Source: UBA8516 sp035455245 (GTDB lineage Archaea; Thermoproteota; Nitrososphaeria; Nitrososphaerales; Nitrosopumilaceae). Taken from it: DNA of 64,000 nt. This document shows, one piece after another, positions 25,488-34,411 of this stretch (the stretch's first letter is position 1; each line of letters opens with the position of its first letter). The position numbers were made by a program, and so were the translations under genes. The DNA lies in the NCBI GenBank assembly GCA_035455245.1, contig DATIFN010000010.1, forward strand, positions 186,001 through 250,000. Reading direction: 5' to 3'. The notes beneath the pieces are model-generated. The model saw nothing but the letters and a program-made list of their open reading frames with translations. It ran no database searches and was not told the origin of the DNA.

Positions 25488-26191
25488 TCTGTTTTAAAAT
25501 TTACATATGATTCAGGTTTGTATTGATCGAAAACCATCACAGAAAGGTCAGAAAACTGCCTTCCTTCCAAATCCTTTAACATTCCAACAAAAAATGTCTC
25601 TTTTTCAGTCGTTAAAAACTCAAAAACATGAACCTTTATCTTTGATGTATCAAAACCATGATTTTTTAGGTATAATGCAATTTCTGATTGCATAAAATTT
25701 TTTGAGGGATCCGAGGGCCACGGTCTTGGAACCAGGATTACATTATAACCATCAAGAAGAGCTTTTTGTAATTCTATTTTTTCTTCTTCAATGCTAGTGC
25801 TTACATGCATTGTGATGACTTTACTTTTGTCTAAGGGAACACAAGCTTTTGCTGCAGCGACTTGAATAGAACTAATTCCTGGGATTATCTCCACTTTGCC
25901 AAAAATCTCAATTAACCTGTCAACGACTTCTGATTCTGAAAAATTTACATCACCAGTAAATGGAATGACACAAGTCTTATCACCTAATGTTTTTGCAACT
26001 TTTTGGTATGTCTCTTCTTGGTTTTGCATTGTTATTTCATACACCTGCTTGTTTGCCAAGAGCCTCTCTATTGTTTTTAAGGTGTATTTGTAACCAATTA
26101 CAATTTCAGAATAAAGTATGACCTCTTTTACAGCATCGGTAATATATCGTGGGGACCCAGGACCGACACCAACAGCATAAACTTCACCCAT
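25484..26191 (-). CDS. cbiE: Cobalt-precorrin-7 C5-methyltransferase (CbiE)
   Basis: SAM-dependent tetrapyrrole methylase in corrin ring assembly, 235 residues. The N-terminal VYAVGVGPGSPRYIT is the family glycine loop, GYKYTLKTI follows, and IEIIPGISSIQVAAAK near 105 and PRPWPSD near 150 are typical of CbiE rather than other ring methylases. It is unlinked to cbiH (43701) and bluB (55190) but in the same pathway. No CbiT domain is fused. It overlaps the end of the cupredoxin-like gene by four bases and lies three bases downstream of the PH-like gene. Confidence 0.87.
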   Translation of the reverse strand: MGEVYAVGVGPGSPRYITDAVKEVILYSEIVIGYKYTLKTIERLLANKQVYEITMQNQEETYQKVAKTLGDKTCVIPFTGDVNFSESEVVDRLIEIFGKVEIIPGISSIQVAAAKACVPLDKSKVITMHVSTSIEEEKIELQKALLDGYNVILVPRPWPSDPSKNFMQSEIALYLKNHGFDTSKIKVHVFEFLTTEKETFFVGMLKDLEGRQFSDLSVMVFDQYKPESYVNFKTD

Positions 26192-26194
26192 AAC

Positions 26195-26683
26195 CTATCC
26201 AATGACTTTTTGTCTACTCTTAATATAGTCTACAAGAGGTGTCCAATCTACTTTTAGATATTTTATGGGATCCTTTGCAGGGTATTTTACCCAACCACTG
26301 ACAATTGAAAATTGATATTTTTTTATTTTGCCTTCAACATTTATCTCCACATTCAAAACACCTCCCCAAGATTTTATTTCAGAACTAACATTTAAAATCT
26401 GGTCAAATGGAATCTCTAAATTTTTTTTATTTTCAAGATCTAATCTAAGTTCATTGTCACCATATCCATCATGATGAATCATAATGTTGGGGGATTTTTG
26501 TAAAGTGCGGAGCTGTCTTTCTACAGCATATGCCCACCACTTTACCTTCGCCTCCGTCTTTGTTACAAACGACAAATGCTTCTCCGTTAAAAAGAGCATT
26601 CCTTCAATTCCACGCTTTAAAAATTTCTTTTCTTCGCCCCAAACAGCAAGAACATGAGTTTGAATATGCTCATCAGAATCCAT
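26195..26683 (-). CDS. PH/GRAM-like domain protein, hypothetical
   Basis: About 162 residues from ATG 26683 (MDSDEHIQTHVLAVWG); the open frame extends further upstream but into the promoter region of the divergent gene. Beta-strand-rich sequence with KRGIEGMLFLTEKHLSFVTK resembles the start of a PH or GRAM domain, and KKNLEIPFDQILNVSSE is the matching second sheet. Function is unknown. It lies immediately upstream of cbiE on the same strand and may be co-transcribed. Confidence 0.6.
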   Translation of the reverse strand: MDSDEHIQTHVLAVWGEEKKFLKRGIEGMLFLTEKHLSFVTKTEAKVKWWAYAVERQLRTLQKSPNIMIHHDGYGDNELRLDLENKKNLEIPFDQILNVSSEIKSWGGVLNVEINVEGKIKKYQFSIVSGWVKYPAKDPIKYLKVDWTPLVDYIKSRQKVIG

Positions 26684-26762
26684 GAAATTGTTTAAGATTT
26701 GCTTATTAAAAACCAATATCTGGCAATTGGCTTTAATAAAAGGAGCCAAATTAACCCAAATA

Positions 26763-28013
26763 TTGCATTTTAATTTACTCTCAATTGGTCTGATCGCTCT
26801 TCTCTTATCAAATTCAATTCCTACGAGTTTTTCAGATTCTAAAGTTGCTGTGATTGAAACAAAGTTTGGTAATATGGTGATAGAATTTTTTCCCGAAGAC
26901 GCACCAAAAACTGTTGATAATTTTATAAAATTAACGGAAAGTGGATTTTATGATGGAACCCTATTTCATAGGATCATAAAGGATTTTATGATTCAAGGTG
27001 GTGATCCACTATCAAAAGACAGTAATCTCATACAACAATGGGGAACTGGTGATGCAGGCTATAAAATCCCCGCGGAATTTAACAAGATAAAACACAATCG
27101 AGGAATCGTATCCATGGCAAGATCAACAGATCCCGACAGTGCGAGTTCACAATTTTTTATTGTACAAAAAGACTCAAACTTTCTTGATGGTAAATATACC
27201 GTATTTGGAAGATTAATAACAGAAGAGAGCTTCAAAGTTCTTGATTCTATTGCTTCACTTGAAACAGTTTCTGACAAGTCTAGCGGAATTCCATTAGATG
27301 TTCCAGTAAACTATGGAGATGCACAAATTCATAGCATTAAGATAAAGAATCATTCAGAAATTTTAAATATATTAAATCCTGGTGAGCCGGATCGTTTTGT
27401 TTCCCATTCTAACCTTGATGGATCAGGTAATTATCAAAACACTCTTCTTGGATTTTCCTTTCATGCGCCAGATAACTGGCTTTTACAAGAACCACAAAAA
27501 ACACAACCTGAATTTCCCGATGTTGTTGTGGTCGGACCAATGTCAGATGGATTTACACCAGTAATTTCATTCCTTGTAGAAAATACTAACCAAACCTCAC
27601 TTGATGACCATGTAAAAAACACAAGAAAAAATTTACAAGTAGTTATTGATGCTGGAAGATTAGAGATTCTTTCGGAAGAAAATAAACAAATCAAGGGATA
27701 TAATGCCCATATAACAGAAGCAAAAGGAGGATTTGTATCCAAAGACAAGATCTTTGTAATAAAATACAGGGAGTTAGTTATTGAAAGTGGTGATAAATTC
27801 TATACCATGACTTATACAAACCAAGAAAAAAACTTTGATTCTGATTTACCAACTTTTAATGCTGTTTTGGATTCGTTTAAGATTGCTAACAAACCAAATG
27901 TGCCATTACCTAACTTTCCACTAGAAATTGCTATAGGCATAGGCATAGCTATTGCAGCTGTTATCGCTGGCATTGTTTTGAAGAAGAGAAAACCTTCTAA
28001 AATAAAAACCTGA
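26763..28013 (+). CDS. Exported cyclophilin-type peptidyl-prolyl isomerase with PsbP-like domain and C-terminal anchor
   Basis: About 416 residues. The signal peptide is HFNLLSIGLIALLLSNSIPTSFS. A cyclophilin domain follows, with KTVDNFIKLTESGFYDG, LFHRIIKDFMIQGGDP, NRGIVSMAR and SSQFFIVQKD. Residues near 220-375 resemble a PsbP/Mog1-like beta fold (YQNTLLGFSFHAPDNW, later GDKFYTMTYTNQEKNF). A C-terminal helix (EIAIGIGIAIAAVIAGIVL) followed by KKRKPSK anchors it, so both domains face outside. The TTG start is chosen because it begins the signal peptide and a TTTAATAAA box lies about 27 bases upstream; ATG 26682 would overlap the divergent gene's start. Confidence 0.8.
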   Translation: MHFNLLSIGLIALLLSNSIPTSFSDSKVAVIETKFGNMVIEFFPEDAPKTVDNFIKLTESGFYDGTLFHRIIKDFMIQGGDPLSKDSNLIQQWGTGDAGYKIPAEFNKIKHNRGIVSMARSTDPDSASSQFFIVQKDSNFLDGKYTVFGRLITEESFKVLDSIASLETVSDKSSGIPLDVPVNYGDAQIHSIKIKNHSEILNILNPGEPDRFVSHSNLDGSGNYQNTLLGFSFHAPDNWLLQEPQKTQPEFPDVVVVGPMSDGFTPVISFLVENTNQTSLDDHVKNTRKNLQVVIDAGRLEILSEENKQIKGYNAHITEAKGGFVSKDKIFVIKYRELVIESGDKFYTMTYTNQEKNFDSDLPTFNAVLDSFKIANKPNVPLPNFPLEIAIGIGIAIAAVIAGIVLKKRKPSKIKT

Positions 28014-28036
28014 AAATAATAAAATCATCAAGTATT

Positions 28037-29395
28037 CTACCAAACATCATCGACCTCATCAAGTTCCTTGTATTCTTTTGGAGCTTCATGACGCAGCACT
28101 TTGAGCCTAGCAATGTCACGATCAAAAAATAAATCAACAGTCCAATCAAGCAAAATTCTTAGACGCTTATCAAATTTTGGAATTTTAGAAAGATAGATAC
28201 TTCTCCAAATCCACCACGCTGCAAATCCATACAGATTAACACCAAAGATTGTGGCAATTCCAGTCCTTTTTCCTATAATGGCCATCTGTCCTTTTGATGA
28301 ATATTCAAATTTCTTTTTCTGTTCATTCCTTATCAAAGATTTCAAGTTGTATGCAGCAACTTGTGCTTCTGCTTCTGCATTTTGTGCAGTGGGTGGATAA
28401 GGTTTCTGGGTTTTTGGATTTATCAGATAAGAACAATCACCTATTGCAAAAACCCCGGCAAAGTCTGGAACTTCTAAAAACTCATTTACAATTACTCCTC
28501 CCCGGTTTGTCTTAAAAACTGAATTTTTAATTGTGTCAACTGGGGTCACACCGGCAGTCCAGATCAAAGTCCTTGTTTGAATAGAACTAATTTTTTGTTG
28601 ACTCACCGGTTTTCTTGTCGGTTCGCCTATCTCCTCTATTATTACCTCTCTGCCAGAAAAACTTGCAAGTTTTGTGTTCAATAAAACTTCCATGCCTCGG
28701 TGTTTCAATTTTTTTAAAGCAAATCTTGCAAGGTTTTCATTAAATCCAGGCAAGATAAAGGAAAGAGCCTCCAAAATAATTACTCTGATGTCCTCTTTTT
28801 TTATATGTGGGTAGTATTTTCTAGCATCCAGCAAAAGATCCATCAATTCACCAGCCGTCTCTATTCCAGCAAAACCAGCTCCCACAATTACAAAGGTAAG
28901 CAAACTTTTCTTTAGGATAGGATCATTTTCATTTTCCGCTTGTTCTAACATATCTATTATCCTATTTCGCAAAACCACAGCATCGTTTAAGGTCTTCATG
29001 GAATAGGCTTGTTCTTCCATTCCTTCAATTCCAAAAAAGTTAGTTTGACTCCCTAGTGCTAGCACAAGAAAATCATAATGTAAAGAAATCCCTCGCTTCT
29101 CATTGGTTCCTTCTAGAGTTACGATCTTTCCATATGGGTCAATGTTTTTTATTTTACTTTCATAAAATGTAGTTTTAACAAAAAGAGTTCTGATTGGTAT
29201 GATGATGTGTCTTGTTTCAATCATTCCAGAAGCTACTTGTGGGAGCATTGGTGTAAAAAGAAAAAAATTGTCCTCACTTACCAGAGTAATATCAATCTCC
29301 AAATCGTTTTTAAAATAAGATTCGAGTTTTCGTATGCATTCAATTGCAGCAAACCCTCCTCCTAGAACTAAAATGCGTCTCTTATTTTGTGACAT
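28037..29395 (-). CDS. ndh: Type II NADH dehydrogenase (NDH-2)
   Basis: Non-proton-pumping NADH:quinone oxidoreductase on the inner face of the membrane, 452 residues. FAD motif LVLGGGFAAIE at residues 9-19, LALGSQTNFFG near 118, NAD motif FVIVGAGFAGIETAGEL near 170, IWTAGVTP near 275 and GVFAIGDCSYL near 308. AQNAEAEAQVAAYNL near 335 is the NDH-2 quinone-site region, and a hydrophobic amphipathic stretch GFAAWWIWRSIYLSKIPK near 395 would bind the membrane. A second, distinct flavoprotein is at 6984. Confidence 0.88.
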   Translation of the reverse strand: MSQNKRRILVLGGGFAAIECIRKLESYFKNDLEIDITLVSEDNFFLFTPMLPQVASGMIETRHIIIPIRTLFVKTTFYESKIKNIDPYGKIVTLEGTNEKRGISLHYDFLVLALGSQTNFFGIEGMEEQAYSMKTLNDAVVLRNRIIDMLEQAENENDPILKKSLLTFVIVGAGFAGIETAGELMDLLLDARKYYPHIKKEDIRVIILEALSFILPGFNENLARFALKKLKHRGMEVLLNTKLASFSGREVIIEEIGEPTRKPVSQQKISSIQTRTLIWTAGVTPVDTIKNSVFKTNRGGVIVNEFLEVPDFAGVFAIGDCSYLINPKTQKPYPPTAQNAEAEAQVAAYNLKSLIRNEQKKKFEYSSKGQMAIIGKRTGIATIFGVNLYGFAAWWIWRSIYLSKIPKFDKRLRILLDWTVDLFFDRDIARLKVLRHEAPKEYKELDEVDDVW

Positions 29396-29535
29396 TTACC
29401 TTCAGACTGTACCTTTGAGGTTATATCCTATCGGATAAAGAAATAAGACCACTTTGCTAAGCTGGACTACCAAAATTCTAGAACTATAATTTTCCAAAGA
29501 GAACAGTAAAATATCATAAAAATCAACATTATCTT

Positions 29536-29853
29536 ATGAAGAAGGAATACGTAGTTGTACGTATAGACGCCTCACCAGATGGCGCACCATACGTGGTAGT
29601 TTCTCTATCTACTCCTAAAGATTTTAGAGAGCAAAGCCAACCAATGTCTCCATTTGGCTCAAACGTGATGGGTTTTTCAAATATGGATGAAATGATAAAA
29701 GGTCTCAATAAAATGATGTCAGGGGGTGTTCTAGGCCAAGCAGGAGGAATAACCTCAATCAAACTAGATATGCATGAATACAAAGAACTTGGCCTTTCTG
29801 TTGGAGATAAGGTATTTCTTGAGATCTCTAAACCCGAAACACTTGGTGTATAA
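29536..29853 (+). CDS. Small conserved-type protein, hypothetical
   Basis: A 105-residue protein with beta-rich ends (EYVVVRIDASPDGAPYVVVSL and ITSIKLDMHEYKELGLSVGDKVFLEI) joined by a Gly/Met-rich middle (FSNMDEMIKGLNKMMSGGVLGQAGG). The last third looks like a small beta barrel that binds a partner or nucleic acid, but this is a guess. A TATA-like AAAATATCATAA lies about 25 bases before the ATG. No family name is supported by what I can see. Confidence 0.6.
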   Translation: MKKEYVVVRIDASPDGAPYVVVSLSTPKDFREQSQPMSPFGSNVMGFSNMDEMIKGLNKMMSGGVLGQAGGITSIKLDMHEYKELGLSVGDKVFLEISKPETLGV

Positions 29854-29885
29854 TAATTTTTATTAAAAATTTGATTATTTTCGTA

Positions 29886-30548
29886 TTATTTTGATATTTC
29901 TGAGCGTAAAATTTTGTAGGCTCTTGCAGCATCTTCTTCATGCAGAACTAGGATTATGTCTTCTTGGCCAAAATATGCGTTAACAAGTTCTATTCCATTA
30001 TCATGTAAAATTTCAGATACATAAGATACAATGTCTGACCTATTCTGAGTTTCTGGGATATGAATGCTGATTTTTGCCAATCCAGTCTGGAAAAAGTTTT
30101 TCTGATTTGGAAAAGATGCTAATAATTTTCTTACGTCATCTATATCTTCAGTCAATACTCTAAACGAATCTGTTAATCTAAAAAATTCGTAATCAGGATC
30201 AATCTTCATAAACTTGTTCATTAAATCTGCAGTATCACCAACCTCAAAGTCATCTGTAGAAAATCTTACGTCTGCAATTCCATCAGTTAATGAAAGTCTA
30301 GCATTCTTTAGAACCGGTTCGTTTTGAACCTCATCTTTTTCAACAAATGAATCTGCATATCTTTTGATTGCAACAACTATCGTATTCAAATTTACAGGTC
30401 CATCGACTTGGGCTTCAACATCTTTTTGTATTTTTACTGCAAGAGCAGTATAATTAATCAAATCCATTTTCATACAATCATAAATTGAACGATTTCTAGC
30501 GATGATTTCTCTTACTGCATCTGGCACAGAGACATTTACAGCCCTCAT
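29886..30548 (-). CDS. ACT-domain protein with N-terminal helical domain
   Basis: A 220-residue protein. The N-terminal 75 residues (VPDAVREIIARNRSIYDCMKMDLINYTALA...NLNTIVVAIKRYAD) look like a helical DNA-binding or dimerising domain. The C-terminal 70 residues are ACT-like: GLAKISIHIPE, then VSYVSEILHDNGIELVNAYFGQEDIILVLHEEDAARAY. This layout suggests a small-molecule sensor or regulator. It is divergent from the Hsp20 gene with a 110-base shared promoter region. The ligand is unknown. Confidence 0.65.
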   Translation of the reverse strand: MRAVNVSVPDAVREIIARNRSIYDCMKMDLINYTALAVKIQKDVEAQVDGPVNLNTIVVAIKRYADSFVEKDEVQNEPVLKNARLSLTDGIADVRFSTDDFEVGDTADLMNKFMKIDPDYEFFRLTDSFRVLTEDIDDVRKLLASFPNQKNFFQTGLAKISIHIPETQNRSDIVSYVSEILHDNGIELVNAYFGQEDIILVLHEEDAARAYKILRSEISK

Positions 30549-30609
30549 GATGAACTATAAATACTGTCATATATAATAGTCTTATGTAATTAAATATGAT
30601 AGAGTAAAA

Positions 30610-30626
30610 GAAACTTTATATAATGT
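30610..30626 (+). promoter_or_regulatory. TATA/BRE promoter of the Hsp20 gene
   Basis: AAAGAAACTTTATATAAT contains a purine-rich BRE next to TTTATATA. The start ATG at 30659 lies about 40 bases downstream of the box, which would leave a leader of some 14 bases. One of the clearest archaeal promoters in the window. Confidence 0.6.
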
Positions 30627-30658
30627 TATGGACATTACAAACTATAAGTGAATATTAC

Positions 30659-31159
30659 ATGTTCATAACAGACGAATTTGACAACATATGGAGAAGAATG
30701 TCTAAACAGTTTATTGACATTGAAGACATCTTCGATGATCTAAAAGAAACAAACAACCTCCAAACATTTGGTCCCTATTACTATGGGTATACAATGACCG
30801 TAGGGGCAGATGGAAAACCAGTAGTAAAAGAATTTGGGAATGTAAAACCAAATTTGCTACCAACATCCGATGTAAGGGAACCTTTTGTTGATGTTCTTGT
30901 CGACGACAAAGAAAAAGTCCTGAAACTTGTGGCTGAAATGCCTGGTGTTGAAAAAAAAGATATCAAGATTGTAGTTGAAGGGCGTACTGTAAATCTTGAT
31001 GCAGAGCATGAGCAAAAAAAATACCATGCTAAGGTACCGATAAGACACAAGGTAGACGAAGATTCTGTTAAGGCAATTTATGCCAATGGAATTCTTGAAG
31101 TAAGTTTCAAACTAAAAGACGAGGACAAACCAAAAGGCAGAACAGTGGAGGTTGAATAA
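30659..31159 (+). CDS. hsp20: Small heat-shock protein, Hsp20/alpha-crystallin family
   Basis: ATP-independent holdase of about 166 residues. The alpha-crystallin domain occupies about 75-160: VDVLVDDKEKVLKLVAEMPGVEKKDIKI, then LDAEHEQKKYHAKVPI and YANGILEVSFKL, the canonical GILEV. The N-terminal arm (ITDEFDNIWRRMSKQFIDIEDIFDDL) is amphipathic. The tail lacks an evident I-x-I motif. ATG 30659 is chosen because the TATA box is too close to the earlier TTG/ATG codons. Cdc48 follows after 28 bases, and a T-rich run at 31169-31175 in between may terminate some transcripts. Confidence 0.9.
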   Translation: MFITDEFDNIWRRMSKQFIDIEDIFDDLKETNNLQTFGPYYYGYTMTVGADGKPVVKEFGNVKPNLLPTSDVREPFVDVLVDDKEKVLKLVAEMPGVEKKDIKIVVEGRTVNLDAEHEQKKYHAKVPIRHKVDEDSVKAIYANGILEVSFKLKDEDKPKGRTVEVE

Positions 31160-31187
31160 ACCTCTCTTTTTTTATGGTGATTAAATT

Positions 31188-33323
31188 ATGAGCGAAATTG
31201 TTTTAAAAATCAATGAAGTTTCCCAAAGGCTGGTAGGTAAAGGCATTGCAGTAGTAGATCCAAAAATTATTGAAGAAAATGAATGGGAGACTGGTCAAAT
31301 ATTAGAAATTGTTGGTAACAGGAAAAGTCATGTAAAATTATGGCCAGGGACTCCTGAAGATTATGGCAGTGGAATAATTAAAATCGATGGTTTAACGCGA
31401 CACAATATAGGTTCAGGTATAGGAGAAAAAATTTCGGTAAAAAAAGTTGATGCTAGAGAAGCACAATCAGTGGTGGTATCACCAATTGAAAAATTAAGTG
31501 AGGAGGGATTACAAGAATACATGCAAGCAAATTATGATGGTCATGTTCTAACAACCGGGGATACGCTTATTGTAACTACACAGTTGGGCGGAAAAACTCA
31601 ATTAATTATCACAAGTACTACTCCTTCCTCAAAACCAGTTATAGTAACTGATCAAACCGAATTCAAGCTGGGTAGCATGACTAAGGCAATAGATCAGTCG
31701 GTACCAAGAATCACATATGATGATTTGGGAGGATTAAAGAAAGAAGTCCAAAAAATACGTGAAATGATCGAACTTCCTATGCGTCATCCTGAATTGTTTG
31801 AAAAGCTTGGAGTAGAAGCACCAAAAGGAGTATTGATGTACGGTCCACCTGGAACAGGAAAAACACTTTTAGCAAAAGCGGTAGCTGGTGAAACAAACTC
31901 TCATTTTATCTCACTTAGCGGTCCAGAAATCATGGGCAAATATTATGGTGAAAGCGAAGAGAGATTAAGAGACATTTTCAAACAAGCAGAAGAAAATGCT
32001 CCAAGCATAATATTCATTGATGAAGTAGATTCTATTGCACCAAAAAGAGAAGAGGTTACAGGCGAGGTAGAAAAAAGAATTGTATCACAACTACTTACTT
32101 TAATGGATGGAATGAAATCCAGAGGCAAAGTAGTTGTAATAGCAGCAACAAATAGACCTGATTCGATTGATCCTGCAATAAGAAGACCAGGAAGATTTGA
32201 TAGAGAAATTGAGATTGGAATTCCTGATGAAGAGGGAAGGAAAGAAATTCTAGACATTCATACACGTGGAATGCCACTTAGCGACAAGGTCAACTTAGAT
32301 CAAATTGCAAAAATAACGCATGGATTTGTTGGAGCTGATTTGGAAATTCTTGCAAAAGAAGCTGCAATGAGGTCACTACGAAGAATCTTACCTGAATTAG
32401 ATTTAGAACAAGAAAAAATATCTTCAGAAATCTTACAAAAAATTGTAATTAACGATGAGGACTTTAAAGATGCATTAAAAGAGGTTAGACCATCAGCATT
32501 AAGAGAAGTCCTTGTAGAAATACCAAATATCACATGGGATGATGTTGGAGGGTTAGAATCTCTTAAGGAAGAATTGCAGGAGGCTGTCGAATGGCCATTA
32601 AAACATAAAGAGGCATTTGCGCATGCAGATGTTTCTCCCCCAAAAGGAATCCTCTTGTATGGTCCACCTGGAACAGGAAAGACATTGATTGCAAAAGCAG
32701 TAGCAAATACAACCGAATCAAATTTTATCAGCATAAAAGGCCCCGAGCTATTATCAAAATGGGTAGGTGAATCCGAAAAGGGTGTAAGAGAGATTTTTAG
32801 AAAGGCAAGACAGGCTGCACCATGCATAATTTTCGTAGATGAAATTGATGCAATTGCACCAAGCAGAAGCTCTGGTACATCTGATTCGCATGTTACTGAA
32901 AGGATTGTATCACAAATACTTACAGAAATTGATGGTCTTGAAGAACTACAAAATGTTGTAGTAATTGGGGCGACAAACAGAATTGACATAATAGATTCTG
33001 CATTGCTCCGACCAGGAAGATTTGATCGAATAATTGAGGTACCATTGCCTGACATAAAAGGACGCGAAAACATTTTCAAAATACACACGAAGAAAAAGCC
33101 ACTAGCTAATGATGTAGATTTCCTACAACTAGTAGAAAAGACTCAAGGATTTAGTGGAGCAGAAATTGAAGGAGTGTGTAGTAGAGCTGCAATCGCTGCA
33201 ATAAAGCGATTTGTAAACGCCAAGGAAAAATCTCTTAAAACAATCAAGATAACACAAGAGGATTTACTAAATGCTATTAGCAAATTGAAACCAGATAAGG
33301 TCCATCTTCCCGCAGTATCATAA
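31188..33323 (+). CDS. Cdc48/VAT-type AAA ATPase
   Basis: Hexameric protein unfoldase feeding the proteasome, 711 residues. A double-psi-barrel N domain covers about 1-180. AAA domain D1 has YGPPGTGKT near 219 and IIFIDEVDSIAPKR near 275. D2 has YGPPGTGKT near 492 and IIFVDEIDAIAPSR near 548; both carry arginine-finger regions and sensor motifs (AATNRPDSID, GATNRIDIID). It ends LHLPAVS-like without a clear HbYX tail, so proteasome contact by that motif is uncertain. It sits behind hsp20; a proteasome beta gene is at 62280. Confidence 0.96.
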   Translation: MSEIVLKINEVSQRLVGKGIAVVDPKIIEENEWETGQILEIVGNRKSHVKLWPGTPEDYGSGIIKIDGLTRHNIGSGIGEKISVKKVDAREAQSVVVSPIEKLSEEGLQEYMQANYDGHVLTTGDTLIVTTQLGGKTQLIITSTTPSSKPVIVTDQTEFKLGSMTKAIDQSVPRITYDDLGGLKKEVQKIREMIELPMRHPELFEKLGVEAPKGVLMYGPPGTGKTLLAKAVAGETNSHFISLSGPEIMGKYYGESEERLRDIFKQAEENAPSIIFIDEVDSIAPKREEVTGEVEKRIVSQLLTLMDGMKSRGKVVVIAATNRPDSIDPAIRRPGRFDREIEIGIPDEEGRKEILDIHTRGMPLSDKVNLDQIAKITHGFVGADLEILAKEAAMRSLRRILPELDLEQEKISSEILQKIVINDEDFKDALKEVRPSALREVLVEIPNITWDDVGGLESLKEELQEAVEWPLKHKEAFAHADVSPPKGILLYGPPGTGKTLIAKAVANTTESNFISIKGPELLSKWVGESEKGVREIFRKARQAAPCIIFVDEIDAIAPSRSSGTSDSHVTERIVSQILTEIDGLEELQNVVVIGATNRIDIIDSALLRPGRFDRIIEVPLPDIKGRENIFKIHTKKKPLANDVDFLQLVEKTQGFSGAEIEGVCSRAAIAAIKRFVNAKEKSLKTIKITQEDLLNAISKLKPDKVHLPAVS

Positions 33324-33349
33324 CTTATATGATAATTTGACGTAAATAC

Positions 33350-34411
33350 ATGACGACCAAAGAAGCAATCCTTTATGAAAAATTACCAAATGATAAGGTT
33401 CGATGCACAGCATGTGCAAGATATTGTGAAATGAGTAAGGGACAGATAGGTCTTTGTGGTATCAGAGGAAATGAATTTGGTAAACTGCAGCTGTATGTTT
33501 ATGGTAAGGTAATTTCAGGGAATGTAGATCCAATAGAAAAAAAGCCTGTTATCCATTATAGGCCTGGTACCAGTATATTTTCAATAGCTACTACAGGCTG
33601 TAATTGGTTGTGCAAGTACTGTCAAAACTATGACATTAGTCAAAGACGAAAAATAGAAGGTGTTGATATGACACCAGAAGATGTAGCCAATCAAGCTCTA
33701 AAATTAAAAGCCGATGGGATCGCGTACACTTACAATGAACCTTCAATATTCATCGAGTTTGCACGTGATTGCGGAATAGCTGCACATAACAAGGACCTTT
33801 TCAATCTCTTTGTATCAAATGGTTATGATACGCCAGAATCAGTAAAGATGATGGGTGAATTTCTTGATTGCATTACTGTTGATTTCAAAGGTAATGCTGA
33901 CCCACAATTCACCAGAAAATACATAGGCATACCTGATCCAAAACCAGTCTTTGACACCCTTAAAGAGATTAGGGACAAAACCAAAATCCATGTAGAAATT
34001 ACAGATCTTGTCGTCCCACAAGTTGGAGATAGCCTAGAATATGCAAGTAAGTTATGCAGATTCATTTATGATGAGTTTGGTCCAGAAATGCCAATTCATT
34101 TTCTACGATTTCATCCAGATTTTAAAATGATGGAATTTGAGTCAACCCCGATAAAGACTCTTGAGAAACATTATGAAGTCGCAAAAAAAGAGGGACTGTC
34201 GTATGTTTATCTTGGAAATGTTCCTGGTCATCCTCTTGAACATACTTACTGTTCACAATGTAACAATATTGTAGTCAAAAGATACGGATATGACATTCAA
34301 GGTTGGAATATGGATGAAAACAACAAATGCAAGTTTTGTGGAAACAAGATTCCGATAATAGGAAAATTACCTAAAGATTACAAACAAAGTAGATTTCAAT
34401 TTGTTTGTTAA
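33350..34411 (+). CDS. amrS: Radical SAM enzyme AmrS of the AmmeMemoRadiSam group
   Basis: A 353-residue radical SAM protein. The cluster-binding CNWLCKYC (C-x3-C-x2-C) lies near residue 84, ahead of QNYDISQ. The N-terminal CTACARYCEMSKGQIGLCGIRGN and the C-terminal zinc-like CSQCNNIVV...CKFCGNK are typical of this subgroup rather than of pyruvate formate-lyase activases. The AMMECR1 and MEMO1 partners are not next to it here. The biological reaction is not established. Its stop overlaps the convergent cyclase gene by four bases. Confidence 0.85.
   Translation: MTTKEAILYEKLPNDKVRCTACARYCEMSKGQIGLCGIRGNEFGKLQLYVYGKVISGNVDPIEKKPVIHYRPGTSIFSIATTGCNWLCKYCQNYDISQRRKIEGVDMTPEDVANQALKLKADGIAYTYNEPSIFIEFARDCGIAAHNKDLFNLFVSNGYDTPESVKMMGEFLDCITVDFKGNADPQFTRKYIGIPDPKPVFDTLKEIRDKTKIHVEITDLVVPQVGDSLEYASKLCRFIYDEFGPEMPIHFLRFHPDFKMMEFESTPIKTLEKHYEVAKKEGLSYVYLGNVPGHPLEHTYCSQCNNIVVKRYGYDIQGWNMDENNKCKFCGNKIPIIGKLPKDYKQSRFQFVC

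Noticed and set aside
26682..26762. ATG 26682 as start of the exported cyclophilin
   Set aside because: It would overlap the first codon of the divergent PH-like gene and puts 27 polar residues before the signal peptide; TTG 26763 matches signal peptide and promoter better.
32300..33088. Long minus-strand frame (262 codons) opposite the second ATPase domain of Cdc48
   Set aside because: Antisense shadow caused by codon bias of a highly conserved gene; no promoter, start context or recognised motif.
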